Source: Silicimonas sp. (GTDB lineage Bacteria; Pseudomonadota; Alphaproteobacteria; Rhodobacterales; Rhodobacteraceae). From it: DNA of 64,000 bases. Positions 28,322-38,022 of this stretch are shown here, piece by piece (the first letter of the stretch is position 1; each line of letters opens with the position of its first letter). The notes below the pieces were generated by a model that was given only the letters and a program-made list of their open reading frames with translations, ran no database searches and had not been told where the DNA came from. The stretch spans positions 1 to 64,000 of the forward strand of contig JAJDUZ010000027.1 of NCBI GenBank assembly GCA_022826385.1. Reading direction: 5' to 3'. A program made the position numbers and the translations under genes.

Positions 28322-29776
28322 TCAATTCATCCGGCTTTCGATGCGCTCGATCATGCGCGCCGGAACCTTGTCTTCCTTGAGCTGCGCCAAAACCCGGGCC
28401 TTGGCTTCGGCTGGCATGAACTGGTTGCCTTCAATGAACGAAACCAGACGCGCGCGGCGCTCGGGGTCGAGTTCCACGAACTCTTCCTGTACGGGTTCGC
28501 TCGCCTGATCCGGGCGAACCGGACGCACGCGGATACCTGCGCCCAGAAGCGGTGACCGCTCGGCAATGATCTCGCGGCCGGCAAGGCCACGCGCGCGGAT
28601 CAGCACGTCGTCGGCTTCCCGGCGCAGCACTTGCACCTCGGCGACCTCCAGGCGGTCCTCTTCGCCAACAACCAGAACCGTGCCAGCGGCATCAACGGCG
28701 CTGGCGGGCACGCGGGCCACACGTTCCAGCGGCGGCTCGCTGATCTTGACGGTCACGAAGTCACCCGGACGAAAGCCTGGGGCCGCGTCGAGACGCGCAA
28801 ACAACAGACGCCCGGTCTGACCTTCTGCGACGGCTGCGCTTTCGCGACTGATCCGACCTTTTGCTTCAAGGTTCACGCCAAGAATGTCGATTGTCGCAGT
28901 GACATCCGCACCGACCAGCTTGCCGCTGTCCGACACGAAACGCGCGTATTGCGGGGTCGACAGGCGGAAGGAAACTTCCAAGGCCGCTGGATCGATCAAC
29001 TCGGCCAACGTTTCATTGGCACTGACAAGCCCGCCTTCGACGATCCCGACATTGTTCAGAACACCGGAAAACTCGGCATGCACTTCGGTTTCGGCCAAGC
29101 GACGCTCGGCCTCGCCCAAGGCGATCTCGCGGCGTTGAAGGGCCGTCTTGGCCTGATCGATGCGAGCCTCGGTCGCCGCGGCGGCGCGGCGTTGCGAGAG
29201 AAGCGCCTGGTTGGCGGAGGACAGAGCCAATTCAGCAGTTTCGACCGCGGCCTGCGAGCCGACACCACGGGCCAGCAGATCCTGCTGTCGTGTCAAAGCG
29301 CTCGCACGGAGGCGCGCCTGATCTTCGGCTGCGAGGATCTCGTCTTGCGTCAGCGCCAAGGTCCGTTCGGCATCGCGCAGATCCGCTTCGGCCTCGGCCT
29401 TGTCGGCACGCGCGGTATCCAGCGCGGACTGAGCCTCGGCGGGATCGATGCGCAACAACAGATCGCCCGAAGTGACCGTCCCGCCCTCTTCGAAGTCTTC
29501 CGACAGCCAAACCACCTCGCCACCGCTGGCGGCCCGCAATTGCAGGGAACGGCGCGAGCGAACTTCACCAAATGTCGTCAGAACGGGGGCAATCGTTTCG
29601 GGTGCAATTGTCGTCACGTTGGCGGCAAAGACTCGTTCGCGCGCAGGTCGGCTTCGTGTTTCCTCGTTCCACTGGCTTTGCAGCGCCTGCCAGACCGAAT
29701 TGCCGGCATAGCTCATCAGACCGAAGGTCACGGCCAACAGGAAAAGGCCTATCAGGGATCGACGAATGAAACGCAC
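28322..29776 (-). CDS. RND efflux periplasmic adaptor subunit (HlyD/AcrA-like)
   Basis: Single N-terminal TM, lipoyl/coiled-coil region, adjacent to RND permease. Confidence 0.9.
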   Translation of the reverse strand: MRFIRRSLIGLFLLAVTFGLMSYAGNSVWQALQSQWNEETRSRPARERVFAANVTTIAPETIAPVLTTFGEVRSRRSLQLRAASGGEVVWLSEDFEEGGTVTSGDLLLRIDPAEAQSALDTARADKAEAEADLRDAERTLALTQDEILAAEDQARLRASALTRQQDLLARGVGSQAAVETAELALSSANQALLSQRRAAAATEARIDQAKTALQRREIALGEAERRLAETEVHAEFSGVLNNVGIVEGGLVSANETLAELIDPAALEVSFRLSTPQYARFVSDSGKLVGADVTATIDILGVNLEAKGRISRESAAVAEGQTGRLLFARLDAAPGFRPGDFVTVKISEPPLERVARVPASAVDAAGTVLVVGEEDRLEVAEVQVLRREADDVLIRARGLAGREIIAERSPLLGAGIRVRPVRPDQASEPVQEEFVELDPERRARLVSFIEGNQFMPAEAKARVLAQLKEDKVPARMIERIESRMN

Positions 29777-29816
29777 CGGCAGGGATCCTTGCTTGAAACG
29801 ACCACACAGAATGTAA

Positions 29817-29841
29817 GGCTTTGCCGCGTCTTGGCAAAGCC
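29817..29841. promoter_or_regulatory. perfect 9-bp inverted repeat GGCTTTGCC-N7-GGCAAAGCC
   Basis: In the intergenic region between moaB end and RND adaptor start. Confidence 0.5.
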
Positions 29842-29866
29842 ATCACAGTTCAAACGCGCGTGGGTG

Positions 29867-30409
29867 TTACTTCCGTCGCAAATGTTCGTCGAGACGGGGC
29901 ATTATCTCGACAAAATTGCAGGGGCGGTGCCTATAGTCGAATTGAAGCGACAAAATCTCATCCCATGCGTCCTTGCAGGCGCCCGGAGATCCCGGCAGCG
30001 CAAAGAGAAACGTGCCATTGGCAACCCCGCCACAGGCGCGCGATTGCACTGCCGACGTGCCGATCTTGGCCATGGAAACATGGGTGAAAACTGTGCCGAA
30101 CGCGTCGATTTCCTTCTCGTAGACGTCCCGGTGCGCCTCGACGGTGACATCTCGACCCGTCAGGCCGGTTCCCCCGGTCGACAAAACCACGTCGATCTCG
30201 GGATCGGCGCACCACGTGCGCAACCGATCTGCGATCAAATCACGTTCGTCCGGCAAAAGGTCGCGGTCTGCCAGATCGTGCCCGGCAGCCTTGATCCGAT
30301 CACACAGGGTGTCACCTGATTTGTCTTCCTCGACAGAACGGGTGTCGCTGACCGTCAGGACCGCAAAGCGGACCGGCACGAATTCCTTGCTTTCATCGAT
30401 ACGGCTCAT
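29867..30409 (-). CDS. moaB: molybdenum cofactor biosynthesis protein B
   Basis: AVLTVSDTRSVEEDKSGDTL...VVLSTGGTGLTGRDVT. Confidence 0.92.
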   Translation of the reverse strand: MSRIDESKEFVPVRFAVLTVSDTRSVEEDKSGDTLCDRIKAAGHDLADRDLLPDERDLIADRLRTWCADPEIDVVLSTGGTGLTGRDVTVEAHRDVYEKEIDAFGTVFTHVSMAKIGTSAVQSRACGGVANGTFLFALPGSPGACKDAWDEILSLQFDYRHRPCNFVEIMPRLDEHLRRK

Positions 30410-31203
30410 GTCCCCTGCCCCAGCTTCGACTTCAGTGACAAAAGATCAGCCCAGGCCTCGCGCTTCGCTTCGGGCGTTCGCAGCAGATAGGCCGGGTGGA
30501 ACATGGGCAAAACCGGTCGACCCATCGCCTCTGCCCAGTTGCCGCGCAGCCGGGTGATCCCGCGTTTGCCCAGCAAGGCCTGGCAGGCGTGGTTTCCCAT
30601 CGCCACGATGATATCCGGATCAATTAGCTCGATGTGACGCCGCAGAAACGGAAGCATCATGGCCATCTCTTCGGGCTTGGGATCGCGGTTCTGCGGCGGG
30701 CGCCATGGCAACACGTTCGTGATGTAGAGCGCGGCACCCGGATCAGGCGTCTCGCGCGACAGGCCGATATGACTGAACATCAGGTCCAGAAGCTGACCCG
30801 CACGTCCGACGAATGGCTTGCCCTGCATATCCTCGTCACGCCCGGGCGCTTCACCCACGATCATCACGCGCGCGCCGGGCTGCCCGTCTGCGAAGACCAA
30901 TTGCTTGGCACCCAGCTTCAACTCGCAGAGGTCATAGCCTTCCATCGCCGCGCGCAACGCGTCCAAACTCGCCGCCGCGGCAGCAAGGCCTTCGGCAACA
31001 GCCACACCGTCAACACTTGGTTCCAGAGCCGGTTCAGCCGGAGCGATAACCGGGTCAGGGGTTTTTTCAGGCACGATTGTCCGGTCGATGGGCGCATCAA
31101 GGATCGCCTCGTCGACGCCCATGTCCACCTGCCACGCCAAGGCGGCTTGCATCTCCCAATACCCCATGGAGGCAAGGCTAGCCGCGACGTCGGAGGACAT
31201 CAA
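30406..31203 (-). CDS. uracil-DNA glycosylase, family-4-like
   Basis: [66 protein letters not shown]. Confidence 0.9.
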   Translation of the reverse strand: MMSSDVAASLASMGYWEMQAALAWQVDMGVDEAILDAPIDRTIVPEKTPDPVIAPAEPALEPSVDGVAVAEGLAAAAASLDALRAAMEGYDLCELKLGAKQLVFADGQPGARVMIVGEAPGRDEDMQGKPFVGRAGQLLDLMFSHIGLSRETPDPGAALYITNVLPWRPPQNRDPKPEEMAMMLPFLRRHIELIDPDIIVAMGNHACQALLGKRGITRLRGNWAEAMGRPVLPMFHPAYLLRTPEAKREAWADLLSLKSKLGQGT

Positions 31204-31466
31204 TCCGCGACCACGTTCAAAACAAAGTGTATCACTTTCTCGGCTGGCATCTCGCAGGGCTTGAGCAGGCTCTCACCGCTTGCGAGGCGATAGAGGTTGA
31301 AACTGATATAGTCATTGCCGCCCAGTTCTTCGGCCTCCAGCTTTTGCGACCGCCCCGTGGCCATAACGGTCTTGGTGATCCGGTACCGTTTGCCGTCATA
31401 GCTTCCACCATAGCCGCCCTCGGGCAGAAGATCGAACGCGGCGACAAAGGTGTCGATGTCACTCAT
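31200..31466 (-). CDS. hypothetical protein (88 aa)
   Basis: MSDIDTFVAAFDLLPEGGYGGSYDGKRYRITKTVMATGRSQKLEAEELGGNDYISFNLYRL; overlaps both neighbours by 4 nt. Confidence 0.7.
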   Translation of the reverse strand: MSDIDTFVAAFDLLPEGGYGGSYDGKRYRITKTVMATGRSQKLEAEELGGNDYISFNLYRLASGESLLKPCEMPAEKVIHFVLNVVAD

Positions 31467-32074
31467 CCGCTTTTCGCCCCAACCTTGCTTTCTGTTCCAG
31501 CCCGCAGCCGCCCAATGTTCTCGCGGTGACGCCAGATCAGCACCGCGGTCATCAAGACAAGGGTCAGAACCATTGCCGACTTGTCCATCAAAAGCGCCAC
31601 CACGGGCGTCGCGGCCGCCGCGACAAGTGCGGACAGCGACGAGTAGCGTGTGACCACGCAGGTGACCAACCAAATGAGACAAGCGGCGGCGCCCAGCACA
31701 AACGCCAGACCGAAAAGTGCGCCAAGGAATGTTGCGACCCCCTTGCCACCTTTCAGGCCCAGAAACACCGAGTAACAGTGCCCAAGAAAGGCGAACAGCG
31801 CGGCCACCTGTGCGGCGTCTTCGCCCACCAGCGCGCGGGCAAGCAGCACCGCGACCAATCCCTTGGCGCCATCCAACAGAACAGTGGCCAATGCAGCCGC
31901 CTTGGATCCCGTGCGCAGAACGTTGGTTGCCCCGATATTCCCCGACCCGATCGTTCGTGGATCCGGAAGACCCAGAACCCGTGCAACGACCAGCCCGAAT
32001 GGCACAGATCCCAAAAGGAACGCCGCGATCGCAACGATGAGAAGTATGGCAATCGAAGCCTCGAATGCAGGCAT
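31463..32074 (-). CDS. plsY: glycerol-3-phosphate acyltransferase PlsY
   Basis: GSVPFGLVVARVLGLPDPRTIGSGNIGATNVLRTG, GHCYSVFLGLKGGKGVATFLG. Confidence 0.96.
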   Translation of the reverse strand: MPAFEASIAILLIVAIAAFLLGSVPFGLVVARVLGLPDPRTIGSGNIGATNVLRTGSKAAALATVLLDGAKGLVAVLLARALVGEDAAQVAALFAFLGHCYSVFLGLKGGKGVATFLGALFGLAFVLGAAACLIWLVTCVVTRYSSLSALVAAAATPVVALLMDKSAMVLTLVLMTAVLIWRHRENIGRLRAGTESKVGAKSG

Positions 32075-32151
32075 GTCCCGGTTCCCTGTCTGGGCGTCTC
32101 GGGTTGTCTTAGCGCGATTTCCAGCGGTCGGGAATCGTGAAGTGGCTGCCG

Positions 32152-33420
32152 TCAGTGTGCGCCGTGAACGCGCTGACCCGAAACCCACGTTCCCAAGACT
32201 CGCCCTTGCATTCGCGCTTCGTCGAAGGGCGTGTTCTTCGATTTCGACGCCAGTGTGAAACGGTCCAGCACGAACGGTGCGTCAGGATCGAACAGCACAA
32301 GGTCCGCGGGCGCACCGGGGTTGAGACGGCCCGCCTCCAACCCCAGACGTTTCGCAGGGTTCAGGGACAGAGCCCGCCAAAGTGTCGGCAAGTCGAGATG
32401 TTCGGCATGCACCAACCGCATCAGCGCAGGCAGCATGGTTTCCAATCCGATGGCACCTGACGCCGCTTCTTCGAAGGGCAGACGTTTCGATTCCTCATCT
32501 TGCGGTGTGTGCATCGACGAAATCACATCGATTAGCCCGGACGCGACCGCTTCGACGGTCGACAGCCGGTCATCCTCGGACCGAAGTGGCGGCTTGACCT
32601 TGAAAAAGGTCCGGTAGTCGCCAACGTCGAGTTCGTTCAGCGTCAGGTGATGGATCGAGACACCGGCGGTCAGATCAAGGTCCATTTCCTTGGCGCGTTC
32701 CAGCCGCCGCAGGGCGCGCGCGGTTGTGATCTGATCGGCGTGATAGCGTGCGCCGGTCATCTCGACGACGGCAATGTCGCGGTCCAAACCCATACGCTCG
32801 GCCATCGGAGACACCGCTGGCAATCCCTTGAGCGCGGCAAACTTGCCGCTGGTGGCGGCGGCGCCTTGCGAAAGAACTGGCTCTTGCGGATGTGCGACGA
32901 CGAGAGCGCCAAGTGACGCAGCATAGGTCAGACAACGGCTGAACACCTTGGTGTTTGACACCACGTTGTCGCAATCCGTGAAGGCCACCGCGCCCGCGTC
33001 CAAAAGGAACCCGATCTCGGCCATCTCGCGGCCTTCGCGGCCACGGGTCAGTGCCGCCATCGGCAACACGTTGACCGGCGCGGCTTCATTGGCGCGACGG
33101 CGCACGAACTCCAGCACTTCCGGCGTGTCGATCGCGGGCAAAGTATCGGGACGGGTCACAATCGTGGTCACACCGCCACGCGCCGCGGCTTCGCCAGCGC
33201 TTCGGAAGCTTTCCTTGTGACGTTCACCGGGTTCCGACACCTTCACGCCGATATCAACGATCCCGGGCGCCAGACACTTGCCCGCGCAGTCGATGACCGT
33301 GGCCCCGTCAAGGCCCATGGCCCCGGCGATCCGACCCTCGGCCACGGCAAGCGTGCCAACCGTGTCGGTCCCCTTCTCGGGGTCGATCAGGCGGGCGTTC
33401 TTGAAGAGAAGCGGCGTCAT
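32152..33420 (-). CDS. pyrC: dihydroorotase homolog, probably non-catalytic (PyrC'/PyrX-like)
   Basis: Dihydroorotase fold sequence but VDIGVKVSEPG replaces the DxHVHxREPG metal motif, and ISSMHTPQDEESK replaces the TDHAPH-type motif. Confidence 0.85.
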   Translation of the reverse strand: MTPLLFKNARLIDPEKGTDTVGTLAVAEGRIAGAMGLDGATVIDCAGKCLAPGIVDIGVKVSEPGERHKESFRSAGEAAARGGVTTIVTRPDTLPAIDTPEVLEFVRRRANEAAPVNVLPMAALTRGREGREMAEIGFLLDAGAVAFTDCDNVVSNTKVFSRCLTYAASLGALVVAHPQEPVLSQGAAATSGKFAALKGLPAVSPMAERMGLDRDIAVVEMTGARYHADQITTARALRRLERAKEMDLDLTAGVSIHHLTLNELDVGDYRTFFKVKPPLRSEDDRLSTVEAVASGLIDVISSMHTPQDEESKRLPFEEAASGAIGLETMLPALMRLVHAEHLDLPTLWRALSLNPAKRLGLEAGRLNPGAPADLVLFDPDAPFVLDRFTLASKSKNTPFDEARMQGRVLGTWVSGQRVHGAH

Positions 33421-33432
33421 GGGCTTGAGGTG

Positions 33433-33963
33433 TCAGAGTACGAGGAAAAGCACAAGGCCCGCCGCAACCAGCAGCGCAAGCAACGCCAAAGGCCAGGTGT
33501 TGCCGGACTTCGTATGAAGCGGTGCAGATTGGCCCTGTGGGCTCAGCGTCCCTTCCGAGGTTTCGGGGACGGCCATTGTGGTTGGCGGGGCGGCGGACGG
33601 TTCAGCAAATGCGCCGACGAACCGAAGTCCGGGTTTGGGATCAAGTGTCGCGGATTGGCCCTGAAACGCGGATGACGCGACCAGAATGACAAGGCCTTTC
33701 ATGGCATCCAGCGCCGCTGCCTGCCCGCTGAGATCCTCCTTGGGGATGCCGTAGCCTTCCTGAAGGTAGGCACTGAGGCCCATCGCCTCGAGAACAGTGG
33801 ATGGAAAGACTTCGACACGGCTGACATCAAGGGTCAGCTCGTCGCCCAGCAACTTGTGAACATTCTCGGGCGTGATGGCCGCGCTGCCTTCCGCATCGAC
33901 ATCCGTCGTGAAGACACGAACAACCCCACGTTCGGATGCTTTTACTGTGAACGGGTCTGTCAT
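33433..33963 (-). CDS. hypothetical protein with C-terminal transmembrane anchor
   Basis: 176-aa ORF ending TWPLALLALLVAAGLVLFLVL; starts 2 nt from the pyrB stop codon. Confidence 0.7.
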   Translation of the reverse strand: MTDPFTVKASERGVVRVFTTDVDAEGSAAITPENVHKLLGDELTLDVSRVEVFPSTVLEAMGLSAYLQEGYGIPKEDLSGQAAALDAMKGLVILVASSAFQGQSATLDPKPGLRFVGAFAEPSAAPPTTMAVPETSEGTLSPQGQSAPLHTKSGNTWPLALLALLVAAGLVLFLVL

Positions 33964-33964
33964 T

Positions 33965-34921
33965 TCAGACGAGAACTCCCTCCTCGGCCTTGGCAGCCTT
34001 CAGATTGCGCGCCAGCAAATCCATTGCCGCCATGCGCACGGCCACCCCCATCTCGACCTGATCCTGAATCACCGAGCGATTGATGTCATCGGCAATGGTT
34101 CCGTCGATTTCTACACCGCGATTCATCGGGCCGGGATGCATGACGATCGCGTCGGGTTTGGCATGGCCCAGCTTCTCGGCATCAAGGCCGAAGCGGTGGA
34201 AATATTCACGCTCGGACGGAATAAAGGCCCCGTCCATGCGCTCTTTCTGAAGGCGGAGCATCATGACGACATCCGCGTCCTTTAGCCCTTCAACCATGTC
34301 GGTATAGACCTCGACACCCCATTCGGCCGCTTGCGACGGCAGAAGGGTCGGCGGCCCGACAAGGCGCACGCGGTTTTCCATCTTGCCCAGAAGGTGGATG
34401 TTCGACCGCGCCACGCGGCTGTGGGCGATGTCGCCGCAAATTGCGACGGTCAGCCGGTGCAGCCGACCTTTTGCACGGCGTATGGTCAGCGCGTCCAGAA
34501 GCGCCTGCGTCGGATGTTCGTGCCGACCGTCGCCCGCGTTCAACACGGCGCAATTCACTTTCTGGGACAACAGGCTGACGGCACCGGAGTGCGGGTGACG
34601 CACCACAAGCAAATCGGGATGCATGGCGTTCAGGGTCAGCGCTGTATCGATCAGCGTTTCACCCTTTTTGAGCGATGTCGCCTGCATATGCATGTTCATC
34701 ACGTCGGCGCCCAGCCTTTTGCCGGCCAATTCGAAACTGGCCTGCGTGCGGGTCGAAGCCTCGAAGAACATGTTGATCTGCGTCAGGCCCGCCAAGGCAT
34801 CACTGTGCTTGCTGTCACTTCGGTTCAGTGCAGCATAGCTGTCGGCAAGATCGAGAAGCGTGGTGATTTCATCGGGGGCAAGATGTTCGATGCCCAAGAG
34901 ATGACGTGCGCGAAAACTCAT
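33965..34921 (-). CDS. pyrB: aspartate carbamoyltransferase catalytic subunit
   Basis: [61 protein letters not shown]. Confidence 0.97.
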   Translation of the reverse strand: MSFRARHLLGIEHLAPDEITTLLDLADSYAALNRSDSKHSDALAGLTQINMFFEASTRTQASFELAGKRLGADVMNMHMQATSLKKGETLIDTALTLNAMHPDLLVVRHPHSGAVSLLSQKVNCAVLNAGDGRHEHPTQALLDALTIRRAKGRLHRLTVAICGDIAHSRVARSNIHLLGKMENRVRLVGPPTLLPSQAAEWGVEVYTDMVEGLKDADVVMMLRLQKERMDGAFIPSEREYFHRFGLDAEKLGHAKPDAIVMHPGPMNRGVEIDGTIADDINRSVIQDQVEMGVAVRMAAMDLLARNLKAAKAEEGVLV

Positions 34922-35206
34922 GCCCGCTCTATAATCAACGGAAGCCGGTCTTGGAATAGCCCAACGGTCACCAAGTGCGCACAACCGGGGACGCCCACCC
35001 AATAACTTTCACCCAAAAACACACTCGAGAAGACGTCACACTCACACCGACATCCCCAGTTGCAGCACCCTCACAATGCTGCACATGCGAAACGACCGCA
35101 ATCGGGCCAAACAACAATATCAGGCGTGTTGCGTGCCAATCACAACCATATGATGTGTGAGTGTTTCCAAGGGTTTCTGCGGCTGCGCGCAAAGGAGATT
35201 GCAAGT
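34922..35206. promoter_or_regulatory. long intergenic region between gshA and pyrB with inverted repeats
   Basis: TGCAGCA/TGCTGCA hairpin 35061-35083 and ACACTCACAC (35038-35047) / GTGTGAGTGT (35155-35164) inverted repeat. Confidence 0.4.
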
Positions 35207-36577
35207 TCAGTAGCTGTATTCGCCGAAAACCCGCGTAACGTCGCCGCCCCAATCGTCGTGGTACCGCCGGATCAGTTCATCGGCCGGGGACTCGCCGGTC
35301 TCAAGCGTTTCCTTCAGGGCGTTCAGGAAATGCGTCTCGTCCGGCAACATGCCGCCGGCACCCTCGCGCGCGCGTGCAGCGAGGCCCGCTTCGGCAATGT
35401 CGACAACCCGCTTTGAAAGGTCGGCCATCGAAAGGCCGTTCACATTTGCCGCCAACCCATCGACTGACGCCGCAACACGCAGCGCATCGCGGGTCTCGGC
35501 ATCCCAGTCCTTTACAAGATCCCAGGCAGCATCCAAGGCCGTCTGGTCATACATCAGCCCGACCCAGAACGCCGGCAAAGCGCAGAGCCGCCGCCAAGGG
35601 CCACCATCCGCGCCCCGCATCTCGATGAACTTCTTGATCCGCGCTTCGGGAAACAGGGTTGTCAGGTGATCGGCCCAGTCCGAAATCATCGGCTTCTCGC
35701 CGGGCAATGCCGGAAGCTCGCCCTTGAGGAAATCGCGGAAGGACATGCCCAGCGCATCGATATAGACCCCGTCGCGATAGACAAAATACATAGGCACATC
35801 GAGCGCGTACTGCACCCAGGCCTCGAAGCCGAAGCCGTCCTCGAAGACGAATGGCAGCATGCCGGTGCGGTCCGGATCGAGATCGCGCCAGATGCGCGAC
35901 CGCCAGCTTTTGTGACCATTCAGTTTGCCTTCGGTAAAGGGCGAATTCGAGAACAGGGCCGTCGCAACAGGTTGCAAGGCCAGCGAGACGCGCAGCTTCT
36001 GAACCATGTCGGCTTCCGACGCGAAATCCAGATTGACCTGCACGGTGCAAGTCCGCCGCATCATCGACGTACCCAGCGTGCCGACCTTTTCCATATAGCC
36101 GTTCATCAATTTATAACGGCCCTTGGGCATTAGCGGCATGTCGTCATGCGTCCAATGCGGGGCGGACCCAAGGCCAATGAAACGAGCACCGATCTTGTCG
36201 GCCACCGTTTGAACTTCGCGCAGGTGCTCGTTCACCTCGTCGCAGGTCTGATGGATGGTCTCCAGCGGCGCACCGGACAGCTCCAGTTGCCCGCCCGGTT
36301 CCAGAGACACATTGGCCCCGTCCTTGACGAGACCAATGATGTTGCCGCCTTCCTCGAGTGGCGACCAGCCAAAGCCGTCGCGCAATCCTTCCAGCACCGC
36401 CCTGATCGACCGTTCTCCGTCATAGGGCAGAGGCTTCAGCGTATCCTTGCAATAGCCGAACTTCTCGTGCTCGGTTCCGATCCGCCAGTCTTCCTTGGGC
36501 TTGCAGCCCGAGGCGAGATATTCAGCCAATTGCTCATGCCGTTCTATCGGGCCGCCGCCGGACTGGGGAATGGACAT
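35207..36577 (-). CDS. gshA: glutamate--cysteine ligase
   Basis: EDWRIGTEHEKFGY...VSLEPGGQLELSGAPLETIHQTCDEV; plant/alphaproteobacterial-type GCL. Confidence 0.93.
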   Translation of the reverse strand: MSIPQSGGGPIERHEQLAEYLASGCKPKEDWRIGTEHEKFGYCKDTLKPLPYDGERSIRAVLEGLRDGFGWSPLEEGGNIIGLVKDGANVSLEPGGQLELSGAPLETIHQTCDEVNEHLREVQTVADKIGARFIGLGSAPHWTHDDMPLMPKGRYKLMNGYMEKVGTLGTSMMRRTCTVQVNLDFASEADMVQKLRVSLALQPVATALFSNSPFTEGKLNGHKSWRSRIWRDLDPDRTGMLPFVFEDGFGFEAWVQYALDVPMYFVYRDGVYIDALGMSFRDFLKGELPALPGEKPMISDWADHLTTLFPEARIKKFIEMRGADGGPWRRLCALPAFWVGLMYDQTALDAAWDLVKDWDAETRDALRVAASVDGLAANVNGLSMADLSKRVVDIAEAGLAARAREGAGGMLPDETHFLNALKETLETGESPADELIRRYHDDWGGDVTRVFGEYSY

Positions 36578-36628
36578 GGGCTTGCTCGTTTCTGCTGGTA
36601 CGGAGTTGTCTGAGTTGCGCGAATTGGC

Positions 36629-37162
36629 TCAGGTGTCAATGCGAGGGGTCTCTGTGCGTTCCCACACAAGAAAATCCTCGATATCCGTCGACCCTGATGC
36701 CTTTATGACCGCTTCGTAGTCTGCGCCGGGCAAAGCGGTCAAAGCATCGAAGAGCGCAGGCGCGTTTTCGGCGTCGCCCGGTATGGTCAGGCGCTGGCCT
36801 TCGCGGTCAGTGAACTCCCAGTAGAAATCCGAGGCGGCGGGGCCAAGGTCTGTCGTCCGCACCTTGACCCGCGCCAGTTCGTTGATCGACAGCGCGCCAC
36901 CGCCATGCGGACCCAGATAGGTGATCCGTCGTTCGTCGACCTCGACGACCCCGACACCCCCCGATTTGTCGGGCAATCGCGCCCGCCTGACGCCTTCAAT
37001 GAAAAGCGCGGCCCCGATCAACGCCGTGACCCACGCCAAGCCATTGACCAACCCGGTCGTGGCAGACGCCGCTTGCAGAGACCCCATGAGGATGACGCCT
37101 GCAATTATGGCTTCGCGCCATCGTTTGAGCGCGGCGGCTGCCTCGGGGCGTATGAAGCTCAT
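36629..37162 (-). CDS. hypothetical membrane-associated protein (177 aa)
   Basis: Intact ORF with two N-terminal hydrophobic segments; 4-nt overlap with GNAT gene. Confidence 0.65.
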   Translation of the reverse strand: MSFIRPEAAAALKRWREAIIAGVILMGSLQAASATTGLVNGLAWVTALIGAALFIEGVRRARLPDKSGGVGVVEVDERRITYLGPHGGGALSINELARVKVRTTDLGPAASDFYWEFTDREGQRLTIPGDAENAPALFDALTALPGADYEAVIKASGSTDIEDFLVWERTETPRIDT

Positions 37163-38022
37163 GAGGGGCCTCCCACAAGATACGGTTCGGTCAAAAGCGC
37201 CAGACGATACGTGCCGACCGGTCGAAAGCCAATGGCGAGATAGGCCTGTTCGGCCGCGGGACTGGCCGCGAAGAGCAGCGCCTGAGACGCGCCCGTTTCG
37301 CGCGCTTCGTAAAGCAAGGCGGCGGTGACCTGTCGGCCGAACCCCCGCCGTCTGAGGGAACGTGGCACAAAGACGCTGCCAACCTGTACGACATCCGACA
37401 CCGACGCGTTTATGCCGGCCATCGCGACGGGTCGGCCTTGGTCGTCCAGGGCAAGTCGCAGCGTGGTGTCTGAAGAAAGCGCCACTGACAGTCTGTTTTC
37501 AATCTGCGCATGCGCCTGCGCTTCCGTTTCGGACAACCCGGTGTCGAGCTCATAGTGCGTCATCCACTCGGACAGAAGCGAACGATCCGACGCACCGGGC
37601 CGCCTCAACTTGAGCTTGGGTGCGGGCAACATCGCCAAATCAAGGTGCAGAAGTGGCTCGTCGCGAAACAGCCGATAGGACGCATTCTCCAGACCAAGCG
37701 CGCTTAACGTACCGGCAACCGAATGCCTTTCACCTGTCATGCCCAGAATGGTTTGGCCGGAAAGACAGTTCGCGAAAGCCCGGAACGCGTCACGACCGGC
37801 CCCAGACGCCTCGGCCATGAGGAAGCCGGATCTGGCTATTCCGAAGACCGCCACCACGTCGCCATTCTCTTCAAAGACGAAGTACCTTGTCGAATGCGCG
37901 GTATCGCTCCAACCGACGCCGTGTTTTGCTAGGTTGCTGCGCAGGAACATTGTCGTTGCCGAGTGTTGCGAGAGATAGGCCTCGAGCATCGCTGCATCGC
38001 CCGACACCGCCTCGCGGATCAT
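37159..38022 (-). CDS. GNAT family N-acetyltransferase
   Basis: C-terminal VQVGSVFVPRSLRRRGFGRQVTAALLYEARETGASQALLFA. Confidence 0.85.
   Translation of the reverse strand: MIREAVSGDAAMLEAYLSQHSATTMFLRSNLAKHGVGWSDTAHSTRYFVFEENGDVVAVFGIARSGFLMAEASGAGRDAFRAFANCLSGQTILGMTGERHSVAGTLSALGLENASYRLFRDEPLLHLDLAMLPAPKLKLRRPGASDRSLLSEWMTHYELDTGLSETEAQAHAQIENRLSVALSSDTTLRLALDDQGRPVAMAGINASVSDVVQVGSVFVPRSLRRRGFGRQVTAALLYEARETGASQALLFAASPAAEQAYLAIGFRPVGTYRLALLTEPYLVGGPS

Noticed and set aside
28631-30319. 562-aa + strand ORF spanning the RND adaptor and moaB
   Set aside because: Antisense shadow ORF crossing two genuine genes and an intergenic region.
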